NCBI GenBank assembly: GCA_963675955.2
Contig: CAXXVR010000002.1
Coordinates: 1,606,396 to 1,670,395, forward strand
Reading direction: 5' to 3'
DNA: 64,000 nucleotides
DNA from: Desulfocicer sp963675955
GTDB lineage: Bacteria > Desulfobacterota > Desulfobacteria > Desulfobacterales > Desulfobacteraceae
Positions within the stretch are counted from its first letter, which is position 1. Each line of letters begins with the position of its first letter. This document shows positions 44,964 through 54,625 of this stretch, one piece after another. Both the position numbers and the translations under genes were made by a program. The notes beneath the pieces were generated by a model. It saw only the letters and a list, made by a program, of their open reading frames with translations, had not been told where the DNA came from and did not search any database.

Positions 44964-47900
44964 ATGAATATAATTTGTATAAATGAAAGTCACAAAAAAG
45001 CATTGATTCGTTCTCGCCGGATTTTAGGGAAATATTTTAATCAAATTGGCAGCCGCACATGGGTTGGCAGGATATCAAAAGAAGGCCTCGAGGATATCCA
45101 TGTGGAATTAAAAGCCTCTGCATCACGACATACTGCGGTGGCTTGTCATCGTATTGTGACAAGAAAAAGATTTGAATTGCAATGGATAGTTGGTACTCGT
45201 CAATTTTTTGATCAACATGGTAATTTTGCATTCCGAACGGCAACTGCAAATCAAATTGAATATAAAAAAATGCCTTCCATAATAAAAATGTTTCGTTACA
45301 TAGCTCGTTTTGCAGCATTGACACATGATATTTCTAAAATGACCATACTGTTTCAATCAAAAATTATAGAGGGAAGGCCCGGCGCGGAACCGATCAGACA
45401 CGATTTACTGTCATGTCTGATGCTCGAAAAAATAATTAGAACAGCCAGCAATAAAGCACTCAAAGATATAAAATCAGACAAGGAAGGATGGCTTGAGCCG
45501 CTAATACAATATTTGAAAGACAACGAAGGTAATTTGTTTGCACACCTATTTGATAAGGATGGAAAGGTTCTTCTTGATCCAAAATGTATTGGAAATATTA
45601 AAAAAAAATTGGAAGACCCTACTTCTTTTCTTGAAATCCAGCTTACTAATTATCTTAATAGCCGTAACGCTCGTAAGCAAACCCCAATTTTATTTTCAAT
45701 GCTCTGGCTGATCTTGAATCATCATAAATTAGTGACGGGTAATGCCAAGAATAGTACAGCTAAATTTAAATTGGATAATTGCTTAAATCCAAATCATAAA
45801 GATAAACTGAATAAAAATTTACAAATTAATCTTTCATCGCAAATTTTTCAAGAAAATGGACAATGGGTTTCTGCTCTAAAAGCTTGTATGAATAATTTTA
45901 AAAAATTTCTTGATTTTCAGGAAACTATTGTTTCTGATATCTATGGTGATAATGGTAAGGAATGGATTGCAATCCTGGTGCATCAGGTTCGGCCCCTTTT
46001 TATATATGCCGATTACCAGGCATCAATGGATAAAGAATTTAAAGTAAAACGAATAATAAAAGGTAAAATCTTTGCAAATTCAACAGGAACAAATAAGCAC
46101 CCCGCGGATTTGTTGGAGGAACATTTATTTAAAGTTTACAAGCAAGTTGATCATTTTTTTCGTACATTGCATATAGCAGAGTCCAGTTCATCAGGCTTTA
46201 ATTTTTTACATCAAGATGAAATCAAGCCGGACTCATTGTGGTTTGATAGACCTTCTCCATCATCAAATTTTGCTTGGCAATTAGAAGCGGAACAAACTCT
46301 TTTAAAACACAAAGACATACAAAGTGACACACCTTTTTTGGGAGTGGTACTGGCAGGTACAGGAACAGGAAAAACTGTAGGCGGCCCCAGAATTCTAAAA
46401 GCTATTTCCGATGATATGCGTTTTACATTGGCTTTGGGATTGAGAACGTTGACCCTCCAATCTGGAGATGTCTATCTGAATGATCTCGGCTTGTCAAAAG
46501 AGATGATTACAGTCAAAATAGGCTCGCAAATAGCAAAAGAATTATATAAAAAATCCTCAAAGAATAAAGACGATGATGAGATTGAGATTGATTTGACTTT
46601 GAGTAAAAATAAAATGTTTGATGACACTTTTTTGTTATTCAAAGAAAAACCGATTATGGTAACAACAATTGATCAGATTATTCGTTGTGCTGAAATGAGC
46701 CGGGGTAGTGAATGTAAAATGTTAATGCGAGTTGCAACCTCTGATCTTATTCTTGATGAGATAGACAACTATTCTGCTGCGGATCTTGTCAGCATTGGTA
46801 AGCTGGTTTTTCTTCATGGATTGTTTGGGAAAAAAGTGATTTTGATGTCTGCAACCCTTTCCCCCATTGTTTTTCAAGCTTTATCAAAAGCTTATCAGGA
46901 AGGCGTGCATGTATATTCATGGAAGGAAGGTCTTAAGCCGGAATATAAAATTGGTCTATTTTCAAATGTGGTTCCACCAAAAATATTTAAGGGAAATGAA
47001 AAAAATTCAACAAAATTTGATAAATACGCTTTGATCGTTGCTGAGAAGCTTTTGATGCAACCAGTAAAACAAAGATTGAAAATAGTCAAAATAACCGATA
47101 ATTATCAAGAAGAACTCCTTCAATCATGTTTTGATTTTCATAAAGATAATTGTGAGATTGACAATAAAACAGGCAAGAGAATCTCAATTGGTTTTGTGAG
47201 ATTCAATACGATTAAAGCAGCAAGAAAATTTGCTAAGTTTCTCTATGACCAGGAACAACCCATTGATTTTGAATATAAAATAGTATGTTATCACAGTAAT
47301 TATCTCTTGCTTGAACGAGCATACATTGAAGATCGCCTGAATAAAATTTTAAACCGCACAATAAAAAGTGAATTTTTTGAACAACCAGAAATTAGAACGA
47401 TCCTGGATAAGACAAAAAAACAAGATATTGTAATCATTATTTCAACTACGTCTATTCAGGAAACAGGTAGAGATCATGATTATAGCTGGTGTATTTTGGA
47501 ACCCCAATCAACTCGTAGTGGTGTCCAGGCTCCTGGTCGTGTTTTAAGGCATAGAAATAGTATTTTGGGCAAGGGGCAATATAATGTTGGAATGTTTGAC
47601 AGACCGCTAAGATCTCTTGATGGTGAGCAAGAATATGTATGGTGTTTTCCCGGCATTGAGACTTCCAAGTTATACAAAGTACTTGGTAAGCCTTCCTCTA
47701 AGGCGATTAAAAATAGTCTAAAGAACTGTGGAATCACCACCAATAAGGGCGTCGGAAGCGATGAATGTATCATAATAACAGAAAAAGCATTTGATTTAAC
47801 TGAATGGCAAACGAATATTACCGCCAAAATTTGTCTTTTGAAACCCGAAAAATATGAAGAGCAGCCAATAACTGCTTTGGAATATATTGAATTTTATGAC

Positions 47901-48386
47901 ACATTAATTCACAATGATAAAGAATATGTCTTGGTTGATTATATTGAATATCCAACACATAAATTAGTTGATGAGCATGTAAAAAAAACTTATTTCAGGA
48001 AAAGTAATGGTCAACAATATGTTGATATATTTATAGATAACCCAGAAGATAAAGAAGAAGATCAGACATTTAAAAGGAGATCATACGAAACAGTTCCAAC
48101 AAAAAATCTGCTTATCAATAATCTTAAACGAAGCAAAATTTCAAATGTGGATTATGCTTTTTTGAGATCCTTGTCAAAATTAGAGCTACTTAAAAGATAT
48201 AAGGTCCGCGAAGAGAATTATCCAAAATATTTATCAGGTTCCTTGTCTGGTTATAGTAAAGGGTTGTTAGCCAATGACATAACTGACGGAAATAAAAAAT
48301 TTCATTATCATCCCTTATTGGGCTTTGAAATTAGGCTAGATCACAAGATCGGCCACTCCGGGGAGGGGTTGAGCTTGTGTCTGTGA
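44964..48386 (+). CDS. cas3: Cas2-Cas3 fusion nuclease-helicase (subtype I-F)
   Basis: An 1,140-residue fusion. Residues 1-95 are the Cas2 domain (MNIICINESHKKALIRSRRI). The HD nuclease follows (ARFAALTHDISKMTILFQ, and RHDLLSCLMLEK). The helicase carries GVVLAGTGTGKTVGGPRIL (Walker A), DLILDEIDNYSAADL (Walker B), MSATLSPI and ISTTSIQETGRDHDY. It degrades target DNA recruited by the Csy complex and, through Cas2, joins Cas1 in adaptation. The last 16 or so residues (DHKIGHSGEGLSLCL) are encoded by a copy of the chromosomal dispersed repeat (48,334-48,383), so the native C-terminus has been replaced. Confidence 0.95.
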   Translation: MNIICINESHKKALIRSRRILGKYFNQIGSRTWVGRISKEGLEDIHVELKASASRHTAVACHRIVTRKRFELQWIVGTRQFFDQHGNFAFRTATANQIEYKKMPSIIKMFRYIARFAALTHDISKMTILFQSKIIEGRPGAEPIRHDLLSCLMLEKIIRTASNKALKDIKSDKEGWLEPLIQYLKDNEGNLFAHLFDKDGKVLLDPKCIGNIKKKLEDPTSFLEIQLTNYLNSRNARKQTPILFSMLWLILNHHKLVTGNAKNSTAKFKLDNCLNPNHKDKLNKNLQINLSSQIFQENGQWVSALKACMNNFKKFLDFQETIVSDIYGDNGKEWIAILVHQVRPLFIYADYQASMDKEFKVKRIIKGKIFANSTGTNKHPADLLEEHLFKVYKQVDHFFRTLHIAESSSSGFNFLHQDEIKPDSLWFDRPSPSSNFAWQLEAEQTLLKHKDIQSDTPFLGVVLAGTGTGKTVGGPRILKAISDDMRFTLALGLRTLTLQSGDVYLNDLGLSKEMITVKIGSQIAKELYKKSSKNKDDDEIEIDLTLSKNKMFDDTFLLFKEKPIMVTTIDQIIRCAEMSRGSECKMLMRVATSDLILDEIDNYSAADLVSIGKLVFLHGLFGKKVILMSATLSPIVFQALSKAYQEGVHVYSWKEGLKPEYKIGLFSNVVPPKIFKGNEKNSTKFDKYALIVAEKLLMQPVKQRLKIVKITDNYQEELLQSCFDFHKDNCEIDNKTGKRISIGFVRFNTIKAARKFAKFLYDQEQPIDFEYKIVCYHSNYLLLERAYIEDRLNKILNRTIKSEFFEQPEIRTILDKTKKQDIVIIISTTSIQETGRDHDYSWCILEPQSTRSGVQAPGRVLRHRNSILGKGQYNVGMFDRPLRSLDGEQEYVWCFPGIETSKLYKVLGKPSSKAIKNSLKNCGITTNKGVGSDECIIITEKAFDLTEWQTNITAKICLLKPEKYEEQPITALEYIEFYDTLIHNDKEYVLVDYIEYPTHKLVDEHVKKTYFRKSNGQQYVDIFIDNPEDKEEDQTFKRRSYETVPTKNLLINNLKRSKISNVDYAFLRSLSKLELLKRYKVREENYPKYLSGSLSGYSKGLLANDITDGNKKFHYHPLLGFEIRLDHKIGHSGEGLSLCL
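48334..48383. repeat. Dispersed repeat fused into the cas2-3 3' end
   Basis: GGCTAGATCACAAGATCGGC, CACTCC and GGGGAGGGGTTGAGCTTGTG resemble GGCTTGGTCATAAGATGGGC...GAGGAGGGGTCAG at 31,765-31,800 and GGGGTCAGGCTTGTG at 21,320. This chromosomal repeat inside an AT-rich cas gene suggests the locus has been resident for some time. Confidence 0.55.
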
Positions 48387-48603
48387 ACCTCTGACAGGCT
48401 TGGCAGAATGGGCGAGAAACTTTAAATTATGCCTCTTGTTGGATTTCGGGGTCTTATTTTTATGCTTGTTCATAATGGGTTGAAATTGTTGAATATACAA
48501 CTAATAGTACAAAACGCAAGATCTTTTAATGTTTGTAATAGATTCAAATGCTTGGATGATAATGATTAAAAGACCCTGAAACACAACATGAGCCTAAATT
48601 ATT

Positions 48604-48686
48604 TTGGAAAACCACTTATTCAGCGGATAATTAAACACAATTGCAATTACATTATAAATCTTTTAACCGCCTCTTCAGCGGATGAA
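48604..48686 (-). ncRNA. Degenerate mini-CRISPR (repeat-spacer-repeat), likely regulatory crRNA-like RNA
   Basis: Two degenerate copies of the array repeat lie on the minus strand. The first (48,686 to 48,659) keeps the 8-nt tail TTAAAAGA and the GGCGG arm perfectly, and its other arm CCGCT still pairs through one wobble; its loop is GAAGA. The second (48,631 to 48,604) has arms CCGCT and AGTGG, again a 5-bp stem with one wobble and a 5-nt loop. The 27-nt spacer between them (48,658 to 48,632) starts TTTATAATGTA, identical to the cas1 promoter beside a CC. Cas6f could process it into a short guide with a seed-only match, suited to binding without cleavage. Comparable CRISPR-derived regulatory RNAs (CreA/CreR-type) are known. 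Confidence 0.72.
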
Positions 48687-48693
48687 TTTTGAA

Positions 48694-48723
48694 TATATAT
48701 CAAAAAACAAATCAGTCATACAA
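48694..48723 (-). promoter_or_regulatory. Predicted promoter of the mini-CRISPR RNA
   Basis: On the minus strand TTGTAT (48,723-48,718) and TATATA (48,699-48,694) are 18 nt apart, a good sigma-70 geometry. The expected start, about 7 nt further, falls at 48,687, immediately before the first degenerate repeat. Confidence 0.6.
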
Positions 48724-48972
48724 GTTTTTTTCTACCACCTTCCATAAAGACTGGCATTCGATGATTAAAATTTAAGGGGGATCTGTTTGCATCCTTCATT
48801 TTTCGGTTTAGAGTTTCCAGAGCTACTTTTCCATTTTGTAGTGAAATAGGGGAAAGATTACGGACTGTTAAAATGTAAATTAATTTTTTAAAAGTGCAAC
48901 TTTTATGCAAAGAACGGGATTAAAGTTGTCTTTATAAACTTAAACCTCAATGTAAATATTTGGAAAACGCCC

Positions 48973-50250
48973 ATGCTTATTGAATTCAGTGTAAAAAATT
49001 ATCGATCCCTATGGGGTCAGCAAGTCCTGAGTATGACCGCGGGAGGGGCAATTAAAGACCTGCAGGATCGGAATACCTTTGATGCCCCCATCAAAGGTCC
49101 CTTAAGATTATTAAAATCTGCAGTGATGTACGGTCCCAACGGGGCAGGGAAAAGCAATCTGATTTCAGCCTTTGATTTCATGCAGCAATTTGTTCTGGGA
49201 TCATCAAAAAATCGCCAGGAAGGGGAACCCATCAATAGAATTCCTTTCCGTCTCCATTCACAAGGCCCTTCGGAAACCACGGAATTGGAAGTTTTTTTTA
49301 TCCAGGACACCGTTCGATATCAATATGGCTTTGCATGCAATGAAACCAGAGTCACCCATGAATGGCTTCTGGCCTATCCTGAAAATCGGGCACAACGATG
49401 GTTTGAACGCGCTTTTAATCCTGAGACAAACGAGGATGAATGGTATTTCGGGAATAAATTTTCAGGCACAAAAAAAACCTGGCAGGGCAATACCCGGCCC
49501 AATGCCCTTTTTTTGTCGGCCGCCGTGCAACTTAACAGTGAACAGTTAAAACCCGTATTTTCATGGTTTAAAAACCTGGTTGTGATCCGCCATGGAGAAG
49601 TGCTTGATCCTGATTTCACCATTGAACGATGTGAAAATGAAACATCCAGGGAAGAGATATTAAAATTCATGAAGGGGGCAGATATTGATGTGGACGGCAT
49701 TGATATAAAAGTTAAAAAACTCAGTGCCAAGGAATTGAATATTTCCGATGATCTGCCCATGGATCTTAAAAAGAAGATTAAGGCCGATCTGGACGGCCAG
49801 ATTGTCAAACAAATTAAATTTAATCACCATATGATTGATTCAGAAGAGTCAACTTCCTTTTTGCTGGGGGAGGAATCAGACGGCACTCAGAAAATTTTTG
49901 CCTATGCCGGACCATGGCTTGATTTGTTGAACAGTGGGCGGGTGCTCATCATTGATGAGTTGGACAATAGTTTTCATCCCCATATTATTCGATTTCTACT
50001 TAGTTTGATCCATAACCCTGAATCTAATAAGGGCAATGGTCAATTAATTTTTTCAACACATGATACTTCTGTCCTGGACCCTAAAATATTCAGAAGGGAT
50101 CAGGTGTGGTTTGTTGAAAAAGATAAAGGTAATTCCACCCAGATTTATTCCCTCTCGGATTTCCATCCTCGCAAAGGTGAGGCCCTGGAAAAGGGCTATC
50201 TAAAGGGCCGCTATGGGGCATTACCGGATATTCGGGGGATAAATTCTTAA
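48973..50250 (+). CDS. AAA ATPase, RloA-like
   Basis: A 425-residue ABC/SMC-type ATPase of the AAA_15/AAA_21 group. Walker A YGPNGAGKSN near 56, signature-like ESDGTQKIFAYAG, Walker B RVLIIDELDNSFHP and the switch LIFSTHDTSVLD are all intact. The N-terminal MLIEFSVKNYRSLWGQQVL is typical of RloA/AbiL-type proteins, which usually work with a downstream RloB-like partner. Here no partner follows: the next gene is a deleted helicase. The ribosome-binding site is poor. A role in phage defence is plausible from family and setting only. Confidence 0.8.
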   Translation: MLIEFSVKNYRSLWGQQVLSMTAGGAIKDLQDRNTFDAPIKGPLRLLKSAVMYGPNGAGKSNLISAFDFMQQFVLGSSKNRQEGEPINRIPFRLHSQGPSETTELEVFFIQDTVRYQYGFACNETRVTHEWLLAYPENRAQRWFERAFNPETNEDEWYFGNKFSGTKKTWQGNTRPNALFLSAAVQLNSEQLKPVFSWFKNLVVIRHGEVLDPDFTIERCENETSREEILKFMKGADIDVDGIDIKVKKLSAKELNISDDLPMDLKKKIKADLDGQIVKQIKFNHHMIDSEESTSFLLGEESDGTQKIFAYAGPWLDLLNSGRVLIIDELDNSFHPHIIRFLLSLIHNPESNKGNGQLIFSTHDTSVLDPKIFRRDQVWFVEKDKGNSTQIYSLSDFHPRKGEALEKGYLKGRYGALPDIRGINS

Positions 50251-50332
50251 TCGAATTTCGAAAAAAGCTATTTAAAAAAACTTAAAGTCGGACAATTATC
50301 CGGGCTGAAAAGTTGAATTCAAGGGAATAATC

Positions 50333-52738
50333 ATGTACCCATCGGTCGTAGTGCAGCAGGTAGAACAGGGCATCCGGGACTTTCTTCGCACCACCTTTGC
50401 CATTTCAACGCCCCATTTCCATGGGCTGATGGAGGGGTTTCTCTCCGGGAATTCTCTTTTTGCCGGGCCGTACCTCTCCCTTGCCCTGCCGTTTAAACAG
50501 GGAAAATGCGGCAGGGATCGTTTCCCCTCCTTTACCATGAAATTTGTTCCCCATGCCCACCAGGAGGCCGCCTTTAATAATTTGTCCGGTCCAGCACCCG
50601 TCTCCACCCTGGTGGCCACGGGTACCGGGTCGGGTAAGACTGAATGTTTTCTCTATCCCGTTCTCCACCACTGCTGGTTCCATCGCCACGAGTCCGGGGT
50701 AAAGGCGGTGCTGATCTACCCCATGAACGCCCTGGCCCCGGACCAGGCATCGGACATGGACCCGGAGCAGTTTGACACCAGACAGGCCTACCTGCTGAAA
50801 CAATATGACCTGTGGTTCCATGGCACGGCCCGGGAAAGTGATCTTTCAGACCCTGAGTGGCGAACCAAGCTGGGGGAGAAACTCAAGGGCCATCTGCTGT
50901 TCCAGAATATGGTCAAGGAGCTCAAGGGCCGCATTATCTCCCTGGAGGAACTGTGGGACAGGCTTTCCCGGATCATCAAGGAAACAGACTCAGCCCCGGC
51001 CCGGTTTCCCCAACTTTTGCTGGGAAGCCTTATCTCATTGATCTCCCTTGCCCAAAGAGATGCCGGAACAGACGATAACGGCCACCCCATTTACACCTCC
51101 CTTGTGGATGTCCGGGTGCAGCACTGGCTCCGGGAACTGGGCAGGATGGTGGTCTCCACGGGCAATGATCCAAAACTTGTCTACTCCGATGATCTCACCG
51201 ATAATGAGCGGGGCCGTCATCTGCCCGTGGTCCATTGCCGGGAGTGCGGGGCCATGGGGTGGCTGGGTGTCAGAAAGCGAAAAGAAGATACGTTGATTCC
51301 CAATTTACGACAGATCTACACCGCCTTTTTTTCCAAAAAGGATCTGGGCCGTATCTATCTTTTTCCGGAAAACCAAAAGCTGGAGAGGGCAGGGCTCAAA
51401 GGCCGGGTGGCCCATTTTTGCGGCAATTGTCTTCACATCAATGCGGGCAGTGCCGTTGACGACTGCAGCCAGTGTGGAAGCCAGGATCTGGTGGCAGTGT
51501 TCATCCCGGAAAAATCCAACACCACCTGTCCCTATTGCGAGGCCCACAGAAGTCTGACCCTGCTGGGTTCCCGGGCCGCAAGCCTCACCAGCGTCATGAT
51601 ATCCCAGCTCTATGCATCCACATACAATGACGACAAAAAGCTCATTACCTTTTCCGATAATGTCCAGGATGCGGCCCACAGGGCCGGGTTTTTCGGTGCC
51701 AGAACCTGGGGGTTTAACCTGCGGGTGGCACTTCAAAGGGTGGTGGATGGCCTGGAGGGAGAGGTTGCTCTTTCAGATCTTCCCGGGCGGTTTGTGGATT
51801 ACTGGCAGAATAAATTGTCCAGGGGGGCCTATATAGCCACCTTTATTGCCCCCAACATGGAGTGGTTTGCCGATTATGATCATCTCATTTCCCGGGGGCA
51901 GCTGCCCCATAAAACAAATCTCATAGAAAAGGTGAACAAGCGCCTGTACTGGGAGATCATTTCCGAATACGCCTTTGATTCACGGATCGGTCGAACCCTT
52001 GAAAAATCCGGGGTGTCCATGGTTCTCATTGCCCCTGAAATCCTTGATGCCACCTGTACACATTTAAAGCTGAGGCTGGAAAATGAGGTGGAGGCCTGCC
52101 GGGGAACAGGCCTTGATGCAGTGCGCCGACTGGTGTGCGGTGTGGTGAATCATCTGAGAACCAACGGGGCGGTGTATCTCCCAGTCCTTAAGGGATATCT
52201 TAACGATTGGGGCAATGATTTTCTGCTTTCCACCCGCATTATCAACTGGATGCAGGGTATCGGTCCCACCACCCGGGCACCCAAATTCCTGACCAATCGC
52301 ACCGAGTTGAGAAACGCCAAGGGCACAATAAGATTCCTTGGGTTATACAATCCCTCCCGGCAGACCTGGTGCCACTCCTGGGTGCAGAAGATCTTCTTTG
52401 GCGATGAGATCTTTGACAGGGTAGAAGTTCGGGATATCCTGGAGATAACGATCTCCACCATGAAGGCCCAGGCCAACTATCTCCAGCGCATCGGTCGGGC
52501 CGGACGAAAAACCGGCAATGCTCTGAACCTCACCGTGGCCAACCTCAAACCCCATGATCTCTATTTTTTCACCGATCCCCTTGTCATGCTGGAGGGATCT
52601 GTCCAGACCCCTGGGGTGTTTCTGGATGCGGCAGCGGTGCTGGAGCGCCAGTTGGAAATTTGCTGGGGCTGGGGGTACCGGAGAAGCAGATCTCCATGGT
52701 GCGATCCATCACCACGGAAAAGGAGCTACAGGCCTTAA
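50333..52738 (+). pseudogene. Large DEAD/DEAH-box helicase, truncated and internally deleted
   Basis: An 801-codon open frame resembling the N-terminal and central parts of very large Zn-finger helicases. Walker A (LVATGTGSGKTECFLYPVL) and LIYPMNALAPDQA are present, but the DEAD/DEAH box expected after them is missing, the text jumping to SDMDPEQFDTRQAYL. Cys clusters (CRECGAMGW, FCGNCLHIN, CSQCGSQD, CPYCEAH) and the motif VI region QRIGRAGRKTG follow. Family-like sequence ends at AAVLERQL near 52,650, after which the frame runs into the start of the next gene and stops. A deletion joining two genes is the simplest reading. It is probably inactive. Confidence 0.72.
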
Positions 52739-54058
52739 ATGAAGCCTTTCCCTCAAATGTTTTTGTTGCATTGAGCTGGCTGGCCCAGGGGGAGAGTTTT
52801 GAAGAGGTGATGGGAATTCTGGAGGAGTACGGTGGGAAATCCGGGGAAACAGTGGATACCGATGATTTCACCACGGCCCTTGCCCATCCCATTTCCCGGC
52901 AGCAGTTCCAGGTGGACCCGTCGGAGGATGAGCTGGTTAAAATGCTCAATGCGCCCCTGGGAAAAGTGGCGGGTATTTCTCCATCCGGCCCAGAGAAAAC
53001 TTGTGGAACGGGACTGGAATGGTCCTGTGCGGGTGCTTGGCGGGGCAGGCACGGGCAAGACCGTGGTGGCCATGCACCGGGCCGGATGGTTGGCAAAACA
53101 GCTGAAATCCACAGGTGAAGAAAAAATCCTTTTTACCACCTTTACCCGGAATCTTGCCACGGACATTGAGGTGAATTTGCGTAAAATCATTCCATCAGAC
53201 CTGATGAAGCGGGTTGAGGTGGTCAATCTGGATCGATGGGTCTCCACCTTTCTGCGCAAAAACGGGTATGACCATACCATTGTCTATGGGCACCAGACAA
53301 AGGAGTTGTGGGAAACGGCCTTTACCATGAAACCGTCTTCGCCGGTTCTGCCCGATGGTTTTTATCGCCAGGAGTGGCGCCAGGTAATTCAACCCCAGGA
53401 GATCACGGAGTTTTCCCAATATATGAAGGCCCCCAGAATTGGACGGGGCGTGCCCCTGAACCGCAGGGAGAGAAAAGCCATCTGGCAGGTGTTTGAAGAG
53501 TACCAGATGCTGCTGGCAGAAAAAAATTACCGGGAGCCCCCCGATGCCATGCGCGATGCCCGGCAGTTGATGGAGGCGGGTGGCATCACCCTTCCCTATA
53601 CCGCCATCATCGTGGATGAAGCCCAGGACATGGGCATGCAGGCCTTTCGGTTATTGCGGGCCATGGTGCCGGAAAAACCCAATGACATGCTCATCGTGGG
53701 GGATGCCCACCAGCGGATTTACGATAAAAAGGTGGTGCTGGGTCAGTGCGGCATTAAAATTGTGGGACGAAGTCATCGCCTGAAAATCAACTACCGGACC
53801 ACAGAGGAGACCCGGAAATGGGCCACGGCCCTCATGCAGGGGGTCCCGGTGGATGATCTCGATGGCGGGCAGGACAGCATGGGGGGCTATATTTCCTTGA
53901 TGCATGGGGTTGTGCCCATGGTGGTTCATTACGATTCCTTTGCCCAAGAGGTGGAGGCCATGTGCGCCCATCTCAAAGATATTAAATTTTGTTGCCGCTA
54001 CCGGGCTAAAAAATCGGTGATGGTCACAAGCTTTGGTGGGGCCAGCCGGTATCTTTAA
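52640..54058 (+). pseudogene. UvrD/Rep-type helicase remnant, frameshifted and truncated
   Basis: From about 52,650 a second gene is recognisable in another frame: LLGLGVPEKQISMVRSI and SNVFVALSWLAQGESFEE match the N-terminal region of UvrD-like helicases. A +1 change in the GGGAAAAG run near 52,965 moves the reading to the frame that holds the Walker A VLGGAGTGKTVVAMHRAG, IIVDEAQDMGMQAFRLLRAM, VGDAHQRIY and INYRTTEETRKWA. Similarity stops abruptly after AMCAHLKDI at about 53,985, losing the second RecA lobe. It could not be an active helicase even if the frameshift were a sequencing error. Confidence 0.75.
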
Positions 54059-54116
54059 AGAGATGGAATCAGGCAAATAGAAAGGAGACAGACCCGCTTT
54101 TTTGCGTTAACCCAGA

Positions 54117-54467
54117 TTATTTCACGCAGACAACGTGGTCGATATCGTCCTGGCGGTCGAAACTCAGGATACGGGATTTGGTGTTTACACCAAAAGCGTA
54201 ACCAAACAGCGCGGTGCTGCTCCAGTAATCGGTATTGTCATTGGTGAGTGCCCCCCGGTACATCAAACCGGTCAGCTCGAAGATATCGGGCAGACGCGCT
54301 CCGTCACCGAGCGCTTCACAGCAGGCAACAGCACCGGTCCAGTTGTACTCCATCACACCGACCTCCTGCCAGGAAAGTGCTTCACTTCGGCTATAGGCGG
54401 TAAAAGCGGCCGCCCCGCCAAGCCCTGCCGCCAGCAGCGCCAATGTTATTGTCAGTTTGCCTTTCAT
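54117..54467 (-). CDS. Exported DUF1566-like (Lcl C-terminal) protein
   Basis: A 116-residue protein with signal peptide (LTITLALLAAGLGGAAAFTA). The mature part resembles the DUF1566/Lcl domain: LSWQEVGVMEYNWTGAVACC, GARLPDIFELTGLMYRG, DYWSSTALFGYAFGVN and the closing HVVCVK. Two adjacent Cys and a C-terminal Cys may form a disulfide. Start has GGAGG 7 nt upstream. Function of the domain is not established; many copies are surface or secreted proteins. Confidence 0.75.
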   Translation of the reverse strand: MKGKLTITLALLAAGLGGAAAFTAYSRSEALSWQEVGVMEYNWTGAVACCEALGDGARLPDIFELTGLMYRGALTNDNTDYWSSTALFGYAFGVNTKSRILSFDRQDDIDHVVCVK

Positions 54468-54625
54468 CTATGATCCTCCATGATTTACTGGGATATTCAA
54501 TATCCTTTAAAAGTGCTTTACTCTTTCTGAGGCCATTCCCCGAACCGGGAAAATGGGAATTCGCCCCTTTGAGGTTATGTGAAGGATACCAAAATGTGGT
54601 CTGTATGCGGTATATTTTTATGTGC

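Larger units (their letters stand above)
48387..48972. other. Intergenic region downstream of cas2-3
   Basis: Apart from the degenerate mini-CRISPR and its promoter I see no gene. Sequence composition is AT-rich up to about 48,960 and then changes to the chromosomal type at the ATPase gene. No strong terminator for cas2-3 is visible. Confidence 0.5.
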
